A DNA stretch of 64,000 nucleotides from Chamaecrista fasciculata. Lineage: Eukaryota > Streptophyta > Magnoliopsida > Fabales > Fabaceae. A model generated the notes under the pieces. The model had not been told where the DNA came from. It did not search any database and worked only from the letters and a program-made list of their open reading frames with translations. Numbering within the stretch: position 1 is the stretch's first letter; every line of letters starts with the position of its first letter. The translations under genes and the position numbers were made by a program. Location of the stretch: positions 199,818 through 263,817 of the forward strand of contig QANZ01035015.1 of assembly GCA_003254925.1 (NCBI GenBank), in the 5' to 3' direction. Shown here piece by piece: positions 10,009-20,672 of the stretch.

Positions 10009-11383
10009 GAGGATGTGTTTGGTTTAACAATATAAACTCATTACAATTTCATTATCTCCATTTCATTACATAACTTAAGCTACAATGCTATATGGGTGTT
10101 TGTTTTCCAATTATAAAGTCATTACAAAAATATCACTTCATTACAAACTCATTTCATTACATATTTCATATCCAATTACTAACATACCCCTACTCAAATA
10201 CCTATAATTACCTATACTCTAATACAAATATAAAAAAACTATTTAGAAAAATAGTAATTTTCAATACCCTCATTTATTACACTTACAACTTTCTCTCTCC
10301 ACTCATCATTTTTTCTTTTTTCTTCCTCTTTTTCTTATTCACCCCCTCTCTCTCACATATATATTTTATAATTATAATATATATATACATTTCGGCCAAA
10401 TATATATATATACATATTATAATAATATAATGTGTATATATATTTTAACATATATATATATATATCACACACTCACGTATTCATATATATAATATAATAA
10501 TATATAAATATTTTTTATTTTATAAATATATTATATTATACTATATATAATTTATAATTTATATTAATTTAAAATAAAATAATTCAACTCATGTTATTTA
10601 CATTTTAGTCCATGATATAAAATATATAATTCAGACGCCAAAAATATACATTTTGGTCTCTCCTCCAGTATATATATGGGTATACGAGAGAGGCGGATAG
10701 TGGAAGAAGAGTGGATGGTGCGATGTGCTCATGCGTGAAGATCAACGGTCATATTATTACCCGCAAAAAGACAAACCGTTTTGATTAATATATAATTTTT
10801 GGTCCCACATTTTTTTCGTGGATAACATTTTGGTCCTTCAATTTATTTTTTGGAGGAAAGTTTGCAATATAGAAACCCAATCGTTGATGAATGCAATTTT
10901 TTACGGGTCAAGAGATATATTTCACTTTCGTAAGGACCGATTCGTTCAATTTATATAAAATCATAGACCAAATGGTAGGTTTTTAAAAATTTTCATGTTA
11001 TTTACATTTTGGTCCTTTCATTTCATTACATAATACTACTCCAACCTTCATTACAAATATTCACATCTAGCACAAATTCCGAGACAATTTCATTACCATT
11101 TCATTTCATAACCACCACAACAAAAAAGTCAAAAATTTATTTTTTTATTTCTATCTATTTCCATTATCAATTATCAATTCTACCCCTATAAAATTTAAAA
11201 AAACCCATATATTTATTTCAAACAACCACAATCATTACATATCCTTTTTCATAATTTCACATCCTATTTTTTTCATTACATCTCAAACTAATCCAAACAC
11301 CATTTTCATTACATAATTTTCTCATTACCATTTCATTACATAAAATCATCATTTCATTACCTACTTCTAATCCAAACACACCC
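10009..11383. mobile_element. PIF/Harbinger (Tourist)-like non-autonomous element, 1.4 kb
   Basis: Ends are GAGGATGTGTTTGG and, on the other strand, GGGTGTGTTTGGATTAG, close to Tourist-type termini. The flanking trinucleotide TTA (10006-10008 and 11384-11386) is the usual PIF/Harbinger duplication, and a paralogous empty site sits next door at 9867-9969. The interior is very AT-rich, with repeated CATTTCATTACA motifs near both ends and TA-rich runs at 10360-10560. No transposase is found; open frames inside are low complexity. Confidence 0.82.
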
Positions 11384-11530
11384 TTAATGTTTGAAATGGA
11401 AGAAAATAAACATTAGATATTAGTATATTACAATGTGAGTGTTGATCAACTTTTCTAATTCTACTTGTTGCGCCTCTAAATGGGTGGATAGTACGTGTTC
11501 CTTATATTATTATTAATCAAATATAGTATT

Positions 11531-11900
11531 TGTTAGTCAAGGTGTAGCATCAATTGTCCCATTGCAGAGGCTCAAGTTTGGGGCCAAGTCATAGTCGAAC
11601 CATGACTCTTAGACGTCTGCTCTACTGTGGGTTAAGGAAATAAAGTTGCACCCTTGCTAACAACTATAGTTTTTTGTCTAGTGGTAAACGCTTGATCCTA
11701 CTCTACTAGACAATTGCTGAGGGGAAGATTGTTAGCCAATGTGTGACATCAATTGTCCCATGGCGAAGGCCCAGGTTTGGGGCCAAGTCATAGTCGAACC
11801 ATGGCGTTTGGGCGTCTGCTCTACTGTGGGTCAAGGAAATAGAGTTGCGCCCTTACTAACAGTTATAACTTTTAGTCTAATGGTAAACGTTTGATCCCAA
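11531..11900. repeat. Direct duplication, two about 170-bp copies
   Basis: Copy A (11531-11700) and copy B (11730-11900) align end to end, both starting TGTTAG and containing GGGGCCAAGTCATAGTCG and TCTGCTCTACTGTGGGT, separated by 29 bases. They differ by scattered substitutions. The reverse strand has a weak B-box-like GGTTCGACTATGAC, so a SINE or other dispersed repeat is possible, but the family is not recognised. Confidence 0.7.
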
Positions 11901-12593
11901 CACTATTTAACCATGCAACATATATATATATATATATATATAACATTTACATCACTAGATCAAGTAATAAAAAATTGTCTCGATCTAAAGCTTAATCATT
12001 TGACATTTATTAGTTGAAGATTAAATCATGTATTTTTATTATTCTAAGACTAAACCGTAAAAAAGTGTACTTATTTAGAGATATTAAAAAGCAGATTTTC
12101 TCTTTCTGAAATATTGGTAATTATGTATGTATTCATTTATATATGTTAGTATGTTACTATTAGAGTGATCAGTGGCAGAAGAAAAGAGATCTTTATGGGA
12201 AAGTTTTCTGTAGATCACTGGCCGTAAACTAAAACTAATCACACATCAAGTTAATCCGGAAAAGGAAGACAAATTGTCATTTTTGAAATGGAATTTCCCT
12301 GCGTAATGGATAAGCATCTTGAAGTGCAATCGCATCTAACTAGTAGACGTAAAGGAGTGTGGTCATTGAGAATTTTTCTGAAGTAATCATTAGGATATAT
12401 ATATAGTACTCTTATTCCAATTCCGATTGATTGCACGAGGTGTGCAGTTAGAAGATCACACTCATCATCAGCACCTCCTAATATAAATAGACTACTTGCA
12501 TTAATATGAAAATGTTTGAGTCGATCATATATATATATATATGATATGATATGCAATTAGCAATCACTATGTATATATACATGTAACGTACAG
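11901..12593. other. Intergenic; TA microsatellites
   Basis: Contains a TA dinucleotide run at about 11919-11942 and another near 12526-12541. The segment next to 12594 is probably the 3' UTR of the WD40 gene on the reverse strand. No gene supported. Confidence 0.55.
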
Positions 12594-13634
12594 TCAATGA
12601 AACAGCTCCCAGACCTTAATATGACCATCAAGGCTTCCGCTAAAGATAGTAACGACGCCGTTTGATGACGCAGCCACCAACGACTTGACCGGTTTCTCGT
12701 GACCCCGTAAAACCGCTTTGCAACAATAATACCCTCTTTCTCTTTTTGTTATTCCCTTTCCCCAAATCCTGACCGTCTGATCCGCTGACCCACTCACTAT
12801 CCAATCCCATCCTTCCACGTAAGCCAAGCACAGGATGGCCCCACTATGACCCTTAAGCATTTCCACCAACACCATCTCGTCTTTCTTTCTCTCCCACGCG
12901 CAAATCGTACCGTCGCATCCACCCGTGAACAACACGCGCCCATCCTCACCGTTCAATGCCAACGCATTCACCGTCGTCGTCGATCTCATTTTCTCCACAC
13001 TACCCACCAATCTGTATTTCTTTTCTTCGTCCCTCTCCCAAACCCTAACGCTGCCGTCCGCCGCCGCCGTGTACACCGTCCCCTTCCTTGAAACCGCGAC
13101 GGCGTTAATTGCGTCGTCGTGCGCCCTCACCGACTCCACGCACCTGTAATTATTCTGGACGTCCCAGATCTTGAAGGTTTTATCCCAGGAAACAGAGTAC
13201 ATTACGCCGTGGCCGTCGTTGACGGCGACGCCGGAGACGGTGTCGGAGTGTTGAATCCAGAGCTTGGTCTTGTGGCGGCGGACGTGGACGTAGTTGCGGG
13301 GGAGCATGAAGCGGCGGAGACGGTCCTTGACGGTGGGGAGAGTGAGGAGGAGACGGTGTCGTTTTGAAGGAGTGATGAGCCAAACGCGAATCTTACAGTC
13401 TTGGTGAGCTGTGAAGACCTTGGAATGCGTGAATGCGATGGACTTGACGAAGCCTGACGAGGGATTTTTGTGGTTGAATGCGTCCACGTATGTGTGAAGG
13501 GAGGCGTCGAACACGTTTATCAGGTTCAGTGATGCGGCGTACAGTAGGTTACGGTGGAGAGCCAGGCACGTTATGTGAGGGGTTAGGGTTTTCAGTGTCG
13601 TAACAAGCTCAGATGATGATTTTGTGGCATTCAT
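12594..13634 (-). CDS. JINGUBANG-like WD40 repeat protein
   Basis: Intronless frame of 346 residues forming about seven WD40 blades, with clear repeat ends such as KIRVWLI, TFKIWDV, SVRVWER, TICAWER, TVRIWGK and HIKVWEL. The block FMLPRNYVHVRRHKTKLWIQH is the hallmark of the plant JINGUBANG family, where Arabidopsis JGB restrains pollen germination by binding TCP4. The N-terminus before the first blade is much shorter than in JGB itself (about 465 residues), so this is a JGB-like relative and not necessarily the orthologue. It is probably a cytosolic or nuclear scaffold. GC content is clearly higher than the surroundings, as in many intronless plant genes. A G-box lies about 150 bases upstream. 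Confidence 0.85.
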   Translation of the reverse strand: MNATKSSSELVTTLKTLTPHITCLALHRNLLYAASLNLINVFDASLHTYVDAFNHKNPSSGFVKSIAFTHSKVFTAHQDCKIRVWLITPSKRHRLLLTLPTVKDRLRRFMLPRNYVHVRRHKTKLWIQHSDTVSGVAVNDGHGVMYSVSWDKTFKIWDVQNNYRCVESVRAHDDAINAVAVSRKGTVYTAAADGSVRVWERDEEKKYRLVGSVEKMRSTTTVNALALNGEDGRVLFTGGCDGTICAWERKKDEMVLVEMLKGHSGAILCLAYVEGWDWIVSGSADQTVRIWGKGITKRERGYYCCKAVLRGHEKPVKSLVAASSNGVVTIFSGSLDGHIKVWELFH

Positions 13635-14112
13635 TTTGGAGTATGTAATGTAATGTAACGCAGTGATGGGAATGACTGAACTGAAAGCGGGAATATAAGT
13701 AGTAGTTGAGACTTGGGATTCATTTGAGGAATGAATGAATGAATTGTTTAATTAATTGGGGACAGGTGGCAAGTGTGGAAGGGGGCACGTGTCAAGCGTA
13801 CAACGCACTCAGAAGAGACTTGGTGGGCCACTAACTTAGTGGCGGGGCCTATCATATCTTGGTGGGCCCAGCAAATCCGATTGTGCAACGTGTTCCTTCT
13901 ACCTGAATCTCATTGGTTAGTTACTCCATATTTATATACATTTCCCAGCAATCAAGAATACCAAAAACGTAGGAAAAACTCACAACTCTGTTTCGGAAAT
14001 TAAAGCGCAAGTTCTTTTTCTATTGCGATTTGTGATGCTTGTACGTTCAATTCATTCAGGCCGTTGGTTGTTTAGTATAGTGGAAGCTCACATATAAGTG
14101 AGCTATCTAAAA
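13635..14112. other. Promoter region of the WD40 gene and tRNA-like scrap
   Basis: The first 200 bases are the reverse-strand promoter and leader of the WD40 gene. At about 14061-14103, GTTGTTTAGTATAGTGG resembles the 5' half of tRNA-Asp or tRNA-Gly but no matching 3' half follows; it may be a tRNA-derived fragment cut off near the element at 14113. Confidence 0.4.
13786..13791. promoter_or_regulatory. G-box CACGTG upstream of the WD40 gene
   Basis: The palindrome CACGTG in context GGCACGTGTC lies about 150 bases upstream of the start codon at 13634. This is the bZIP/bHLH binding core and, as GCACGTGTC, resembles an ABA response element. Confidence 0.4.
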
Positions 14113-14677
14113 AGCCAAAGTATCAAATTTGTCCCTTATATGTATGAGGTAGATTTCAAATTGGTCCTTATGTTCAGGCCAAAAAAATAATTGGTCCTTA
14201 TGTTTCATTTGTTACAAATTGGTTCTACATCTTTCTACGATATTTTAAATTGGTCCAAAAACAGTTGAATGTGACATTATATCTCTTAATTCAAACTCAA
14301 ATGTGACAAATTTAAAATTACGAGTTTCTTTTGACAAATACTTTGAACCATCAACAAACAAGATTAAATCGATACCCAAAAGTGATAACTTGTTTCACAG
14401 TCAAACAAGTGAAATTGATCATCTCTCTTTCGTTTAAAGTCCTAATGTGACGAGGAGTTTGAAACTATATATATGCTAACTATATATTGAAGAGTTCTTT
14501 CTATGATCAGTTAAGAGCACTAATAAATGGAGTCAAATCGTGTCTTGAAAGTAAGTTTACAACCAATTTAAAACATCATGGACGAAATATGTAGAACCAA
14601 TCTAAAACAAATGAAATATATAAAAGATTAATTTGAAATCTACCCCATACATAATAAACCAATTTAAGACTTTGGCC
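14113..14677. mobile_element. Foldback MULE-like element with TTGGTCC motifs
   Basis: Inverted ends AGCCAAAGTATCAAATT and, on the reverse strand, TGGCCAAAGTCTTAAATT, each followed by a matching GGTAGATTTCAAATT. The flanks carry a TATCTAAAA/TATATAAAA pair that may be a 9-bp duplication with one mismatch; exact ends are uncertain by a base or two. No coding sequence. Confidence 0.6.
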
Positions 14678-14902
14678 ATATATAAAAATATGAGCTTATT
14701 GTTTTCAAATAGTAGTCATGATTCTGACTTCGTCTTTTAATCCATAAAAAAATGGATGCACATATGGTCACCACTAGCAAGTAGCAACTCTATTATTCGG
14801 AAGCTTTTTGTATTTATTTATTGAGAAAACCTTTCCTTTTTCCATCTCTTTGTATCATTTTCGCGGACACTCAATTAATATTGCTCTTTCCTTCCTCATT
14901 CC

Positions 14903-15488
14903 TAGAGATGACAACGGATAGGGTATCCGGTGGTTTTGCCACTATCCGTATCCGTTCACTCTATCCCATATCTGTATCCGATAAATTAATATCCGTATCC
15001 TATCCGATATCCGGTTTCAGACGGATATCCGAAATATCTGAAAAAAGTATAAATATAAGATAGGGTATCTTATTTTATAAATTGGATATACCGGGTACCC
15101 GATATCCAATACCCACTAACTAAAATAAATAAATAAAATTATGATTTATTTATATTTTAAATTTCTTTTTTAAAATAAAACAATTAAATATAAAGTAACT
15201 AAAAAATGATTATATATAAAAAAATATAAATATAATTAAATAATTATATAGAAGATATTAAATTGAATGTAAAATATAAAAATTAAATAAATAATAGGGT
15301 ATCGGATATCGGATACCCTAACTATCCGTTCATTTCGGACGGATATAGGGTATCCGAATCCGCCCAATATCCGAAAAATATTTAATTTTCACTATCCGTA
15401 TCCTATCCGATATTCGTCGGATACCGAATAATTTTTTTAGACGGATATAGACAGATACCCTAAATACCCTAAACCATTGTCATCCCTA
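14903..15488. mobile_element. hAT-type non-autonomous element, 586 bp
   Basis: Ends TAGAGATGACAACGG and, on the reverse strand, TAGGGATGACAATGG. Flanked by CTCATTCC (14895-14902) and CTCGTTCC (15489-15496), an 8-bp duplication with one mismatch. Both arms are filled with repeats of the type TATCCGATATCCG. An AT-rich centre separates them. The 8-bp duplication and short TIR indicate hAT. Confidence 0.82.
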
Positions 15489-16026
15489 CTCGTTCCTCAA
15501 ATTCGCTTTTGTTGTGAGAAATGTAATGGTAATGCTTTTTCTCCCACCAAAAGCTCTTTCTTGTAGACACACATCATTATTATTAATTTATTATTAAGCA
15601 CAACCATAAAAGCCTAAGGCTAAGCCTAAACAAGAAACATGAGTTTGAGAGGCATGAGCTAGTATTTTTATATATATATACAGTACATCGCACCAATGTA
15701 ATAATAATTCAAATATTAAAATATAAATATATAAATAAAGCGGGCTCGTTACATTTATTGCCCCTAATTAGAATAGGCATGCATTGATTTCTATATATAA
15801 TTAAGCAGAGTGTGTTTTCACATGCATCAATGAAAACAAACAAAAGAGATCGAAGTGTGATCCGAAGGCTCCATTGAAATCATGTCACTGCTTACGTTTC
15901 ATAGGGTTATGTAAAGGTTGAAAACGTGTCATTGTAAGTTGAATCGTTCTTTTGGGTGACAAAACTTTGTGTCCAATGGAGTTGTTTTTAAAAGTATGCC
16001 AATTACCAATGTTGTGGTTCATGGAA
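15489..16026. other. Intergenic, no feature seen
   Basis: AT-rich DNA between the hAT element and the segmental duplication. No gene or bounded repeat was recognised. Confidence 0.5.
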
Positions 16027-16383
16027 TGTAGCGTAAGCTTATGCGAATGTTCTTAATTTTTTAAGATGCTTTGTGAATGATTGTGGGCCAATGTAGATCA
16101 ATCACTTACATGCAATTTCATTGGCACTATAACATAAGCGTGGACTTATTACACAATCGTATTATGCGACATATCGATCCTATACAACTACCTCTTTTAA
16201 TCGATATTATATATTCTTTTCTTCTTTTTTTCAAATTTTTTTAGGACTAGCAAATGACTTGATGCTGACTATATCAATGAAACATGTGGGTTGGGTTCAA
16301 CATTAGTTAGCATCGTGAGTTTGTTAAACGGTTATTTGATATACAATTTCAATGGAGTTTTGTGGATGAAGGACATCAGAATG

Positions 16384-16579
16384 GCTGGATCCTCTATCAT
16401 GCTTTTTCATGCGTTGTCTCTGCTGTCCAATAATTTTAATCATTGATCAAATCTGAAAGTCCATATTTTGTAGCCTAAAGTCCACATTTTGTATGTGAAC
16501 TTTCAGATCTTATCAATGGTTGAAATTATTGGACAGCAGAGACAGCACATGAAAAAACATGGTAGAGGATCCACAGCCC
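16384..16579. mobile_element. Hairpin MITE, MULE-like, 196 bp
   Basis: Arms of about 80 bases starting GGATCCTCTATCATG and ending CATGGTAGAGGATCC. Flanks ATCAGAATG (16375-16383) and ATCACAATA (16580-16588) agree at 7 of 9 positions. Unit 2 lacks it: there CATCAGAATG runs directly into TGGGGCTTGAG (about 21277), which confirms the insertion and its boundaries. Confidence 0.8.
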
Positions 16580-17342
16580 ATCACAATATAGGGCTTAGTG
16601 TATCTCAATGCATCTAAAATTGAGTTAATTATTACTCATCACATGCGAGTACATATATATTAGGACTTGCCTTGAATTATTATGGTCTATCTTCAAAGTT
16701 CAAACTGTTCTTGAAGCGTTTTTTTTTAAAAAAATTTCTTAATTGTTTGGCCTATTTTTTATTTAGGCTACATATAAACTGAAGTTCAATTCATATGAAA
16801 TTACATTTCACGTTTTTTATGCCTTTGGTTTTTAATTATTCTAACGGATGGATTAATGATGTAAAGAAGATTGAGATATAAGGGCTTTTTGTAGTGTTGG
16901 ATAGCAAATTAGCAATGGTAATGGAAGCCTTCACACACGCAATTAGAGCCCACAAAGCCCAATGAAAAGTTCCCTTAATCGTCATTGTGAAAATTGAAAA
17001 ACTAGTGACCAAAAAGTAATGTGCAAAACTGAATAAAGAAGTGGAATCCGGAAACGCCTAATTAATTTCACAAATTTGGGCATTCTCAACCATAAGCACG
17101 AAAGAAATGCGATTAAACGGAAGTAGAAACTAGAAAGAGTTAGGAATAACAGAAGTTAGGTCTTAGAAGTGAGAAATAAAGATACAAACCAAAATCAGAT
17201 CAGTTGCTTTTAAGGGAGAAGTTTTTCTTTTCTTTCTTTTTTACTTGTCTCTCATTTCTAATTATGCTATATATATATATATATATTTGCTATTAATTTT
17301 AATTTTTATGTTATTTACTAATAAAACGAAGGACATTGATAA

Positions 17343-17521
17343 CCACATGAGTGTGGCCTAATGGTCCATCACTTGATCCATTAATTAAGTTATGAGGGTT
17401 CTAATCTCACCTTTAAAAATTGAAAGTATTCTGTGGCAAGTTGTTTTAGTGGATAAACTGCGAAAAAGAAATTAGTCACTGTTGTCGACGGTGGATACTT
17501 TTATACTAAACAAAATTAATA
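17343..17521 (+). mobile_element. tRNA-derived SINE candidate
   Basis: A 179-bp segment flanked by the perfect 10-bp duplication ACATTGATAA (17333-17342 and 17522-17531). Near its left end are an A-box-like TGGCCTAATGG (about 17353) and a B-box-like GGGTTCTAATCTC (about 17397) at tRNA-like spacing, and the right end is A-rich. Unit 2 reads across the site without it (about 22680-22710). Family not identified. Confidence 0.6.
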
Positions 17522-18127
17522 ACATTGATAAATTCACCTCTCAAAATTAGAAGAATCCTCCAGAATTGAATGAGGATTTTGCAAAAGGATAGTACAGAAT
17601 AGAAGTTCTCTAATGTCTCTCTCATATCTAAATTAGTAAAGAGTGAAATAAAGAAAGATAGTCTAAAAGAGTTAAATGATATATTATTCTTATGGATTTA
17701 AATAACAGAATCTCATCTCTTAGTAAAATAAAAGGGGTTAATTAAGTTAGTTATAACCGTCTTTGGAAGAGATGACATATCACGTGTCTAATGAAGTCCT
17801 TATCAAATACAATCATGAAAACATGACATGTCATTTGTGCCTTTTTAAATAACTTTTTAATCTGATTTTTGTTACTATTATTTTTCAGTTAATTTAGCTA
17901 TGCATTGGAATATATCAATCTATTTAGTATCACCAAAGAGATTAAGAGATCATCAGCACATATTAATCCATTATAAGCTAATTGTAAAAAAAGAATATTT
18001 AGCCAAACAACTTTTTTAACTCTCATTTTCACGCCATAAAAAAACTTTTTTAACTATCATTTAATTCTATACCATAAATTTGATTTCTATATCAATCAAA
18101 CGAAGTAAAATAAAATAAAGTGGTCAC

Positions 18128-18490
18128 CTAGGTTGCACTAGAATGGTACGGGTACTTGCACGAATACGGGTGTGGGTACGGAATACGTTAATTTTGAAAA
18201 TTATAGAATACGGATACGACAATATTTATTTAAATAAAAAAGTTACAAAATATAAGTTTATTTGCTTTTTCTTATAAAAATATGAATGTTTTGTTTATTA
18301 ATCTAAAAACAATAAATTTTTAATATAACAAAAATAAAATAAGATAAAAATATAGTGATATTTAAAAAGAAATATAATAATTTATATTTTATAATATTTT
18401 AAAAGTATCCAAGAGTATTCATAGAATACGAGTACGGATACATATTTGGTACGGGTACAACGCTATTTTTAAAGTATTCTTGCAACATAG
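18128..18490. mobile_element. hAT-type MITE, 363 bp
   Basis: Ends CTAGGTTGCA and, on the reverse strand, CTATGTTGCA. The 8-bp duplication GTGGTCAC is perfect (18120-18127, 18491-18498). Subterminal GGTACGGGTAC and ATACGGATACG repeats are inverted. The paralogous position in unit 2 (about 22994) reads ATGGTCACATGTAATG with no insert, so it entered after the segmental duplication. Confidence 0.88.
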
Positions 18491-18654
18491 GTGGTCACAT
18501 GTAATGTGAGGAACGAAAATGGGAGTTAAGGTATGGTGAAGAAAAAGCGCAATTAATCAGTGTGGGAAACATGGGCATTTTGAAGCATAAGGATGAAGGA
18601 GATGTGTTTGAACGAAAGTAGAAAGAGTTAGGAATAAAAGAAGCTATAAATGAG

Positions 18655-18661
18655 AATAGAT
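18655..18661 (+). promoter_or_regulatory. TATA box of secreted-protein gene 1
   Basis: TATAAAT lies 66 bases before the start codon. The aligned position of unit 2 reads TAGAAGT (23167-23173), so only gene 1 has a canonical TATA here. Confidence 0.5.
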
Positions 18662-18726
18662 CGTAGTTCAAACTTCAAATTAAGAGAAGTCATATTCTCG
18701 ATCACACTCGGAATATAGAAGCAAAT

Positions 18727-19152
18727 ATGGCTTATGTAGTAGCGTCTTCCTCCTCAAGAAAACTAGCGCCATTGAAGACGACGATGGTACTCGCTGTCCT
18801 ATTTCTCGTGATCGCAACGAGTATGGCGAGTCCTATAGAAGGGTGTCTGAGGATGGGGATGAGTCCTCCTCCTCCTAGATCTAGATCTGGTGGGAAAATC
18901 AATTGGGGTGAAATAGGTTGCAATGACGTAATTGGAAGAGAGAGTTTGTATGTGTGTCGAACTGGAAAATTGAGTGGCGATTATATCGAGGCTCTTTGTA
19001 ATATTTTTGAAGACGATCAACGTCGAGTCAATCAATGGATCGCAGACAGTTTCGGTAGGCGGAGATCAGTAGATCAACTTCTCAATGGTCGCACTTGTAA
19101 ATGGATACGAAACACACCATCTCCGCCTCAATCGCAACTTCTGCTTCCTTGA
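18727..19152 (+). CDS. Unrecognised small secreted protein, copy 1
   Basis: Frame of 141 residues, no intron seen. A hydrophobic segment at about 20-34 (VLAVLFLVIATSMAS) indicates a signal peptide with cleavage near 35. The mature part has a Pro/Ser-rich linker (about 46-56), then a conserved block with RTGKLS, YIEALC, DDQRRVNQWIAD and GRTCKWIRN, ending in a PSPP tail and LLLP. Cysteines are at 40, 65, 77, 91 and 124, an odd number, so one may be free or used between chains. I do not recognise the family. A TATA box, good start context (AATATGGC) and an AATAAA signal 36 bases past the stop support a real gene. The paralogue at 23253 keeps the same architecture. Expected to act outside the cell or in the secretory pathway; function unknown. 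Confidence 0.7.
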   Translation: MAYVVASSSSRKLAPLKTTMVLAVLFLVIATSMASPIEGCLRMGMSPPPPRSRSGGKINWGEIGCNDVIGRESLYVCRTGKLSGDYIEALCNIFEDDQRRVNQWIADSFGRRRSVDQLLNGRTCKWIRNTPSPPQSQLLLP

Positions 19153-19187
19153 GTTCAACATCGATCAATCCTCTGTTTTCAAGTTTC

Positions 19188-19193
19188 AATAAA
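19188..19193 (+). promoter_or_regulatory. Polyadenylation signal of gene 1
   Basis: AATAAA about 36 bases after the stop codon, in a 3' flank strongly conserved in copy 2. Confidence 0.6.
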
Positions 19194-19223
19194 GCCAGAT
19201 TTAAGTTTAATTAATAAGTAGAG

Positions 19224-19474
19224 TAAACTAATGGTTTTTGAAAAATCATCGACGATGAGCTCCATCTCTCAAAGATTTAAATATATTATTTAGTCTTTTG
19301 AAATATTAAAATGGTATATTAATTAGTCTTTTTAATAGACTAAATAATATACTATTTTAATCTTTTAAAGATTAAAAAGTATATTATTTTAATCTTTAAA
19401 AAATTAAATATGTATTTTAATCTTTTAGAGATTGAACTCCTCAATAATTTTTCAAAATCCAAATGATTAGTTTA
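19224..19474. mobile_element. Foldback MITE in unit 1
   Basis: Inverted ends TAAACTAATGG and, on the other strand, TAAACTAATCATTTGG, followed by matching TTTTTGAAAAAT. The interior is a run of short inverted TTTAATCTTTTAAAG-like motifs. Unit 2 lacks this segment between the conserved poly(A) region and CATACATTTGTC. A TA duplication (Stowaway-like) is possible but not certain. Confidence 0.55.
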
Positions 19475-20094
19475 CATACATTTGTCTTATTGTCTATTTA
19501 GCTATTTAGCTATTTAGCTTCCACCATTTCCCCAAAGTTCAAATATGAATGAATGTATATGCTTTGGGGTATATATACCATTTCATGTCATGTTCCTTCA
19601 CTACGAGGCAGGCACCATCAATGATAATCAAGTAATTTTATATGCTTTTGTTTACTTATTTTTGTATATTAAAATATACTTAACGAATATATATATTTCC
19701 CAAGAGTTTAATCAATGCAACATATGAGAGCTCTCAAAATAGGTCAAGTTTTATGTGTTGACCCACGGTCCTCTAAAATAATTTAATACTGAATCATAAA
19801 AATTAATTAATTTTTTAATTAGAACCTTTTAAGCCTAATCCAAATAAAAGTATGACCTTTTTAAGCCGGGCTTTCAAGTTTCAACACAGTCCATTCTAAA
19901 TTTCTAACATCTAGCAATTGGAAATCATTAACCTTTTTTTTTTGTTTTCTGACAAAAATTTATCCTTTTTTAAAGTTATTTATTCAGACGAACAAAAAGT
20001 TATTTATGAACTCCACTGTAGCACTGACTTCAATAATTTTTCTCAGATTCAAGAGTGGGGATGGTGCAATTTTTGGCTTTTTCTTTATATTATG

Positions 20095-20672
20095 TGAAAA
20101 CTACAAAAAAAAAAAAGCTGGATCAGGGCAATCTCCGAGGGGGGTTCCCCACAGACGGCGCCAGTGAAAACTACAAAGCTGGATCAGGAAAGATCTAACC
20201 TCGAGTTCACAGTTGAAGGGCAGTCTCCGGTTGTTGTGGGTCGTCGGATCCTGCCGAAGAGGAAGCGCAGGGGGTTCCCTGCGATCCTTGTCCACCTCCC
20301 CTAGAGGAACTTGTAACCTGCAAGAAGGATTGCACAGGGAGAGGCCCCTGTGAATCCACTCCGAAGCTCAAGTTAGAGAGAAAGTGGGAGATGGGAGTAA
20401 GAATTCTGGAGAGATTCATTACTTACCTTGTTGAAGGTGTATGAGTGTGTATATGTAGAAGGAGAAGGTACAGTGTGGTAGGTGGTTGATGTTGACCTGT
20501 GCCTGTAGAGTCAGGCAAGTATCCCAAGATCTGGGGGATTGTGTCCAAGAAGATCTGAGAAGATCTGTATGGTGGGCCCGTGACAGCTAAGAGTGGGAGG
20601 GGACCCTGCCAGTTTGCTCCTGGCGTCAGGTCTGGGTGGGAGGGGACCCTGGGTACAAAAGGATGTATATCA
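20095..20672 (-). mobile_element. Reduced LTR retroelement fossil, tRNA-Asp-type primer site
   Basis: GC-richer insert beginning TG and ending CA, flanked by a perfect 5-bp duplication TTATG (20090-20094, 20673-20677). On the reverse strand it comprises one LTR of about 508 bases (20672 to 20165), then a primer binding site TGGCGCCGTCTGTGGGGA (20163-20146), which resembles the tRNA-Asp type used by many plant Gypsy elements, then a short stub of the other LTR. Almost all of the interior is missing, so it is clearly broken. The perfect duplication suggests a fairly recent insertion. No coding sequence. Confidence 0.72.

Larger units (their letters stand above)
16027..20070 (+). repeat. Segmental duplication, unit 1
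   Basis: Begins TGTAGCGTAAGCTTATGCG and aligns with unit 2 starting at 20968 (TGTAGCATAAGCTTATGCG). Homology continues through the upstream region, the secreted-protein gene, its 3' flank (to about 19670) and a further block at about 19880-20070 matching 25430-25770. Unit-specific insertions are 16384-16579, 17343-17521, 18128-18490 and about 19224-19474. Non-coding stretches look about 85-90% identical by eye. Confidence 0.85.

Noticed and set aside
10092-10430. 112-codon frame in TA-rich DNA
   Set aside because: Low-complexity Tyr/Ile/Phe translation inside the PIF/Harbinger-like element.
11531-11900. A miniature LTR element made of two direct repeats
   Set aside because: The 29-base gap has no primer site or polypurine tract and no target duplication was found, so it is listed only as a duplication.
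12251-12556. 101-codon reverse frame downstream of the WD40 gene
   Set aside because: It includes a TA microsatellite and has no recognisable protein features; more likely 3' flank.
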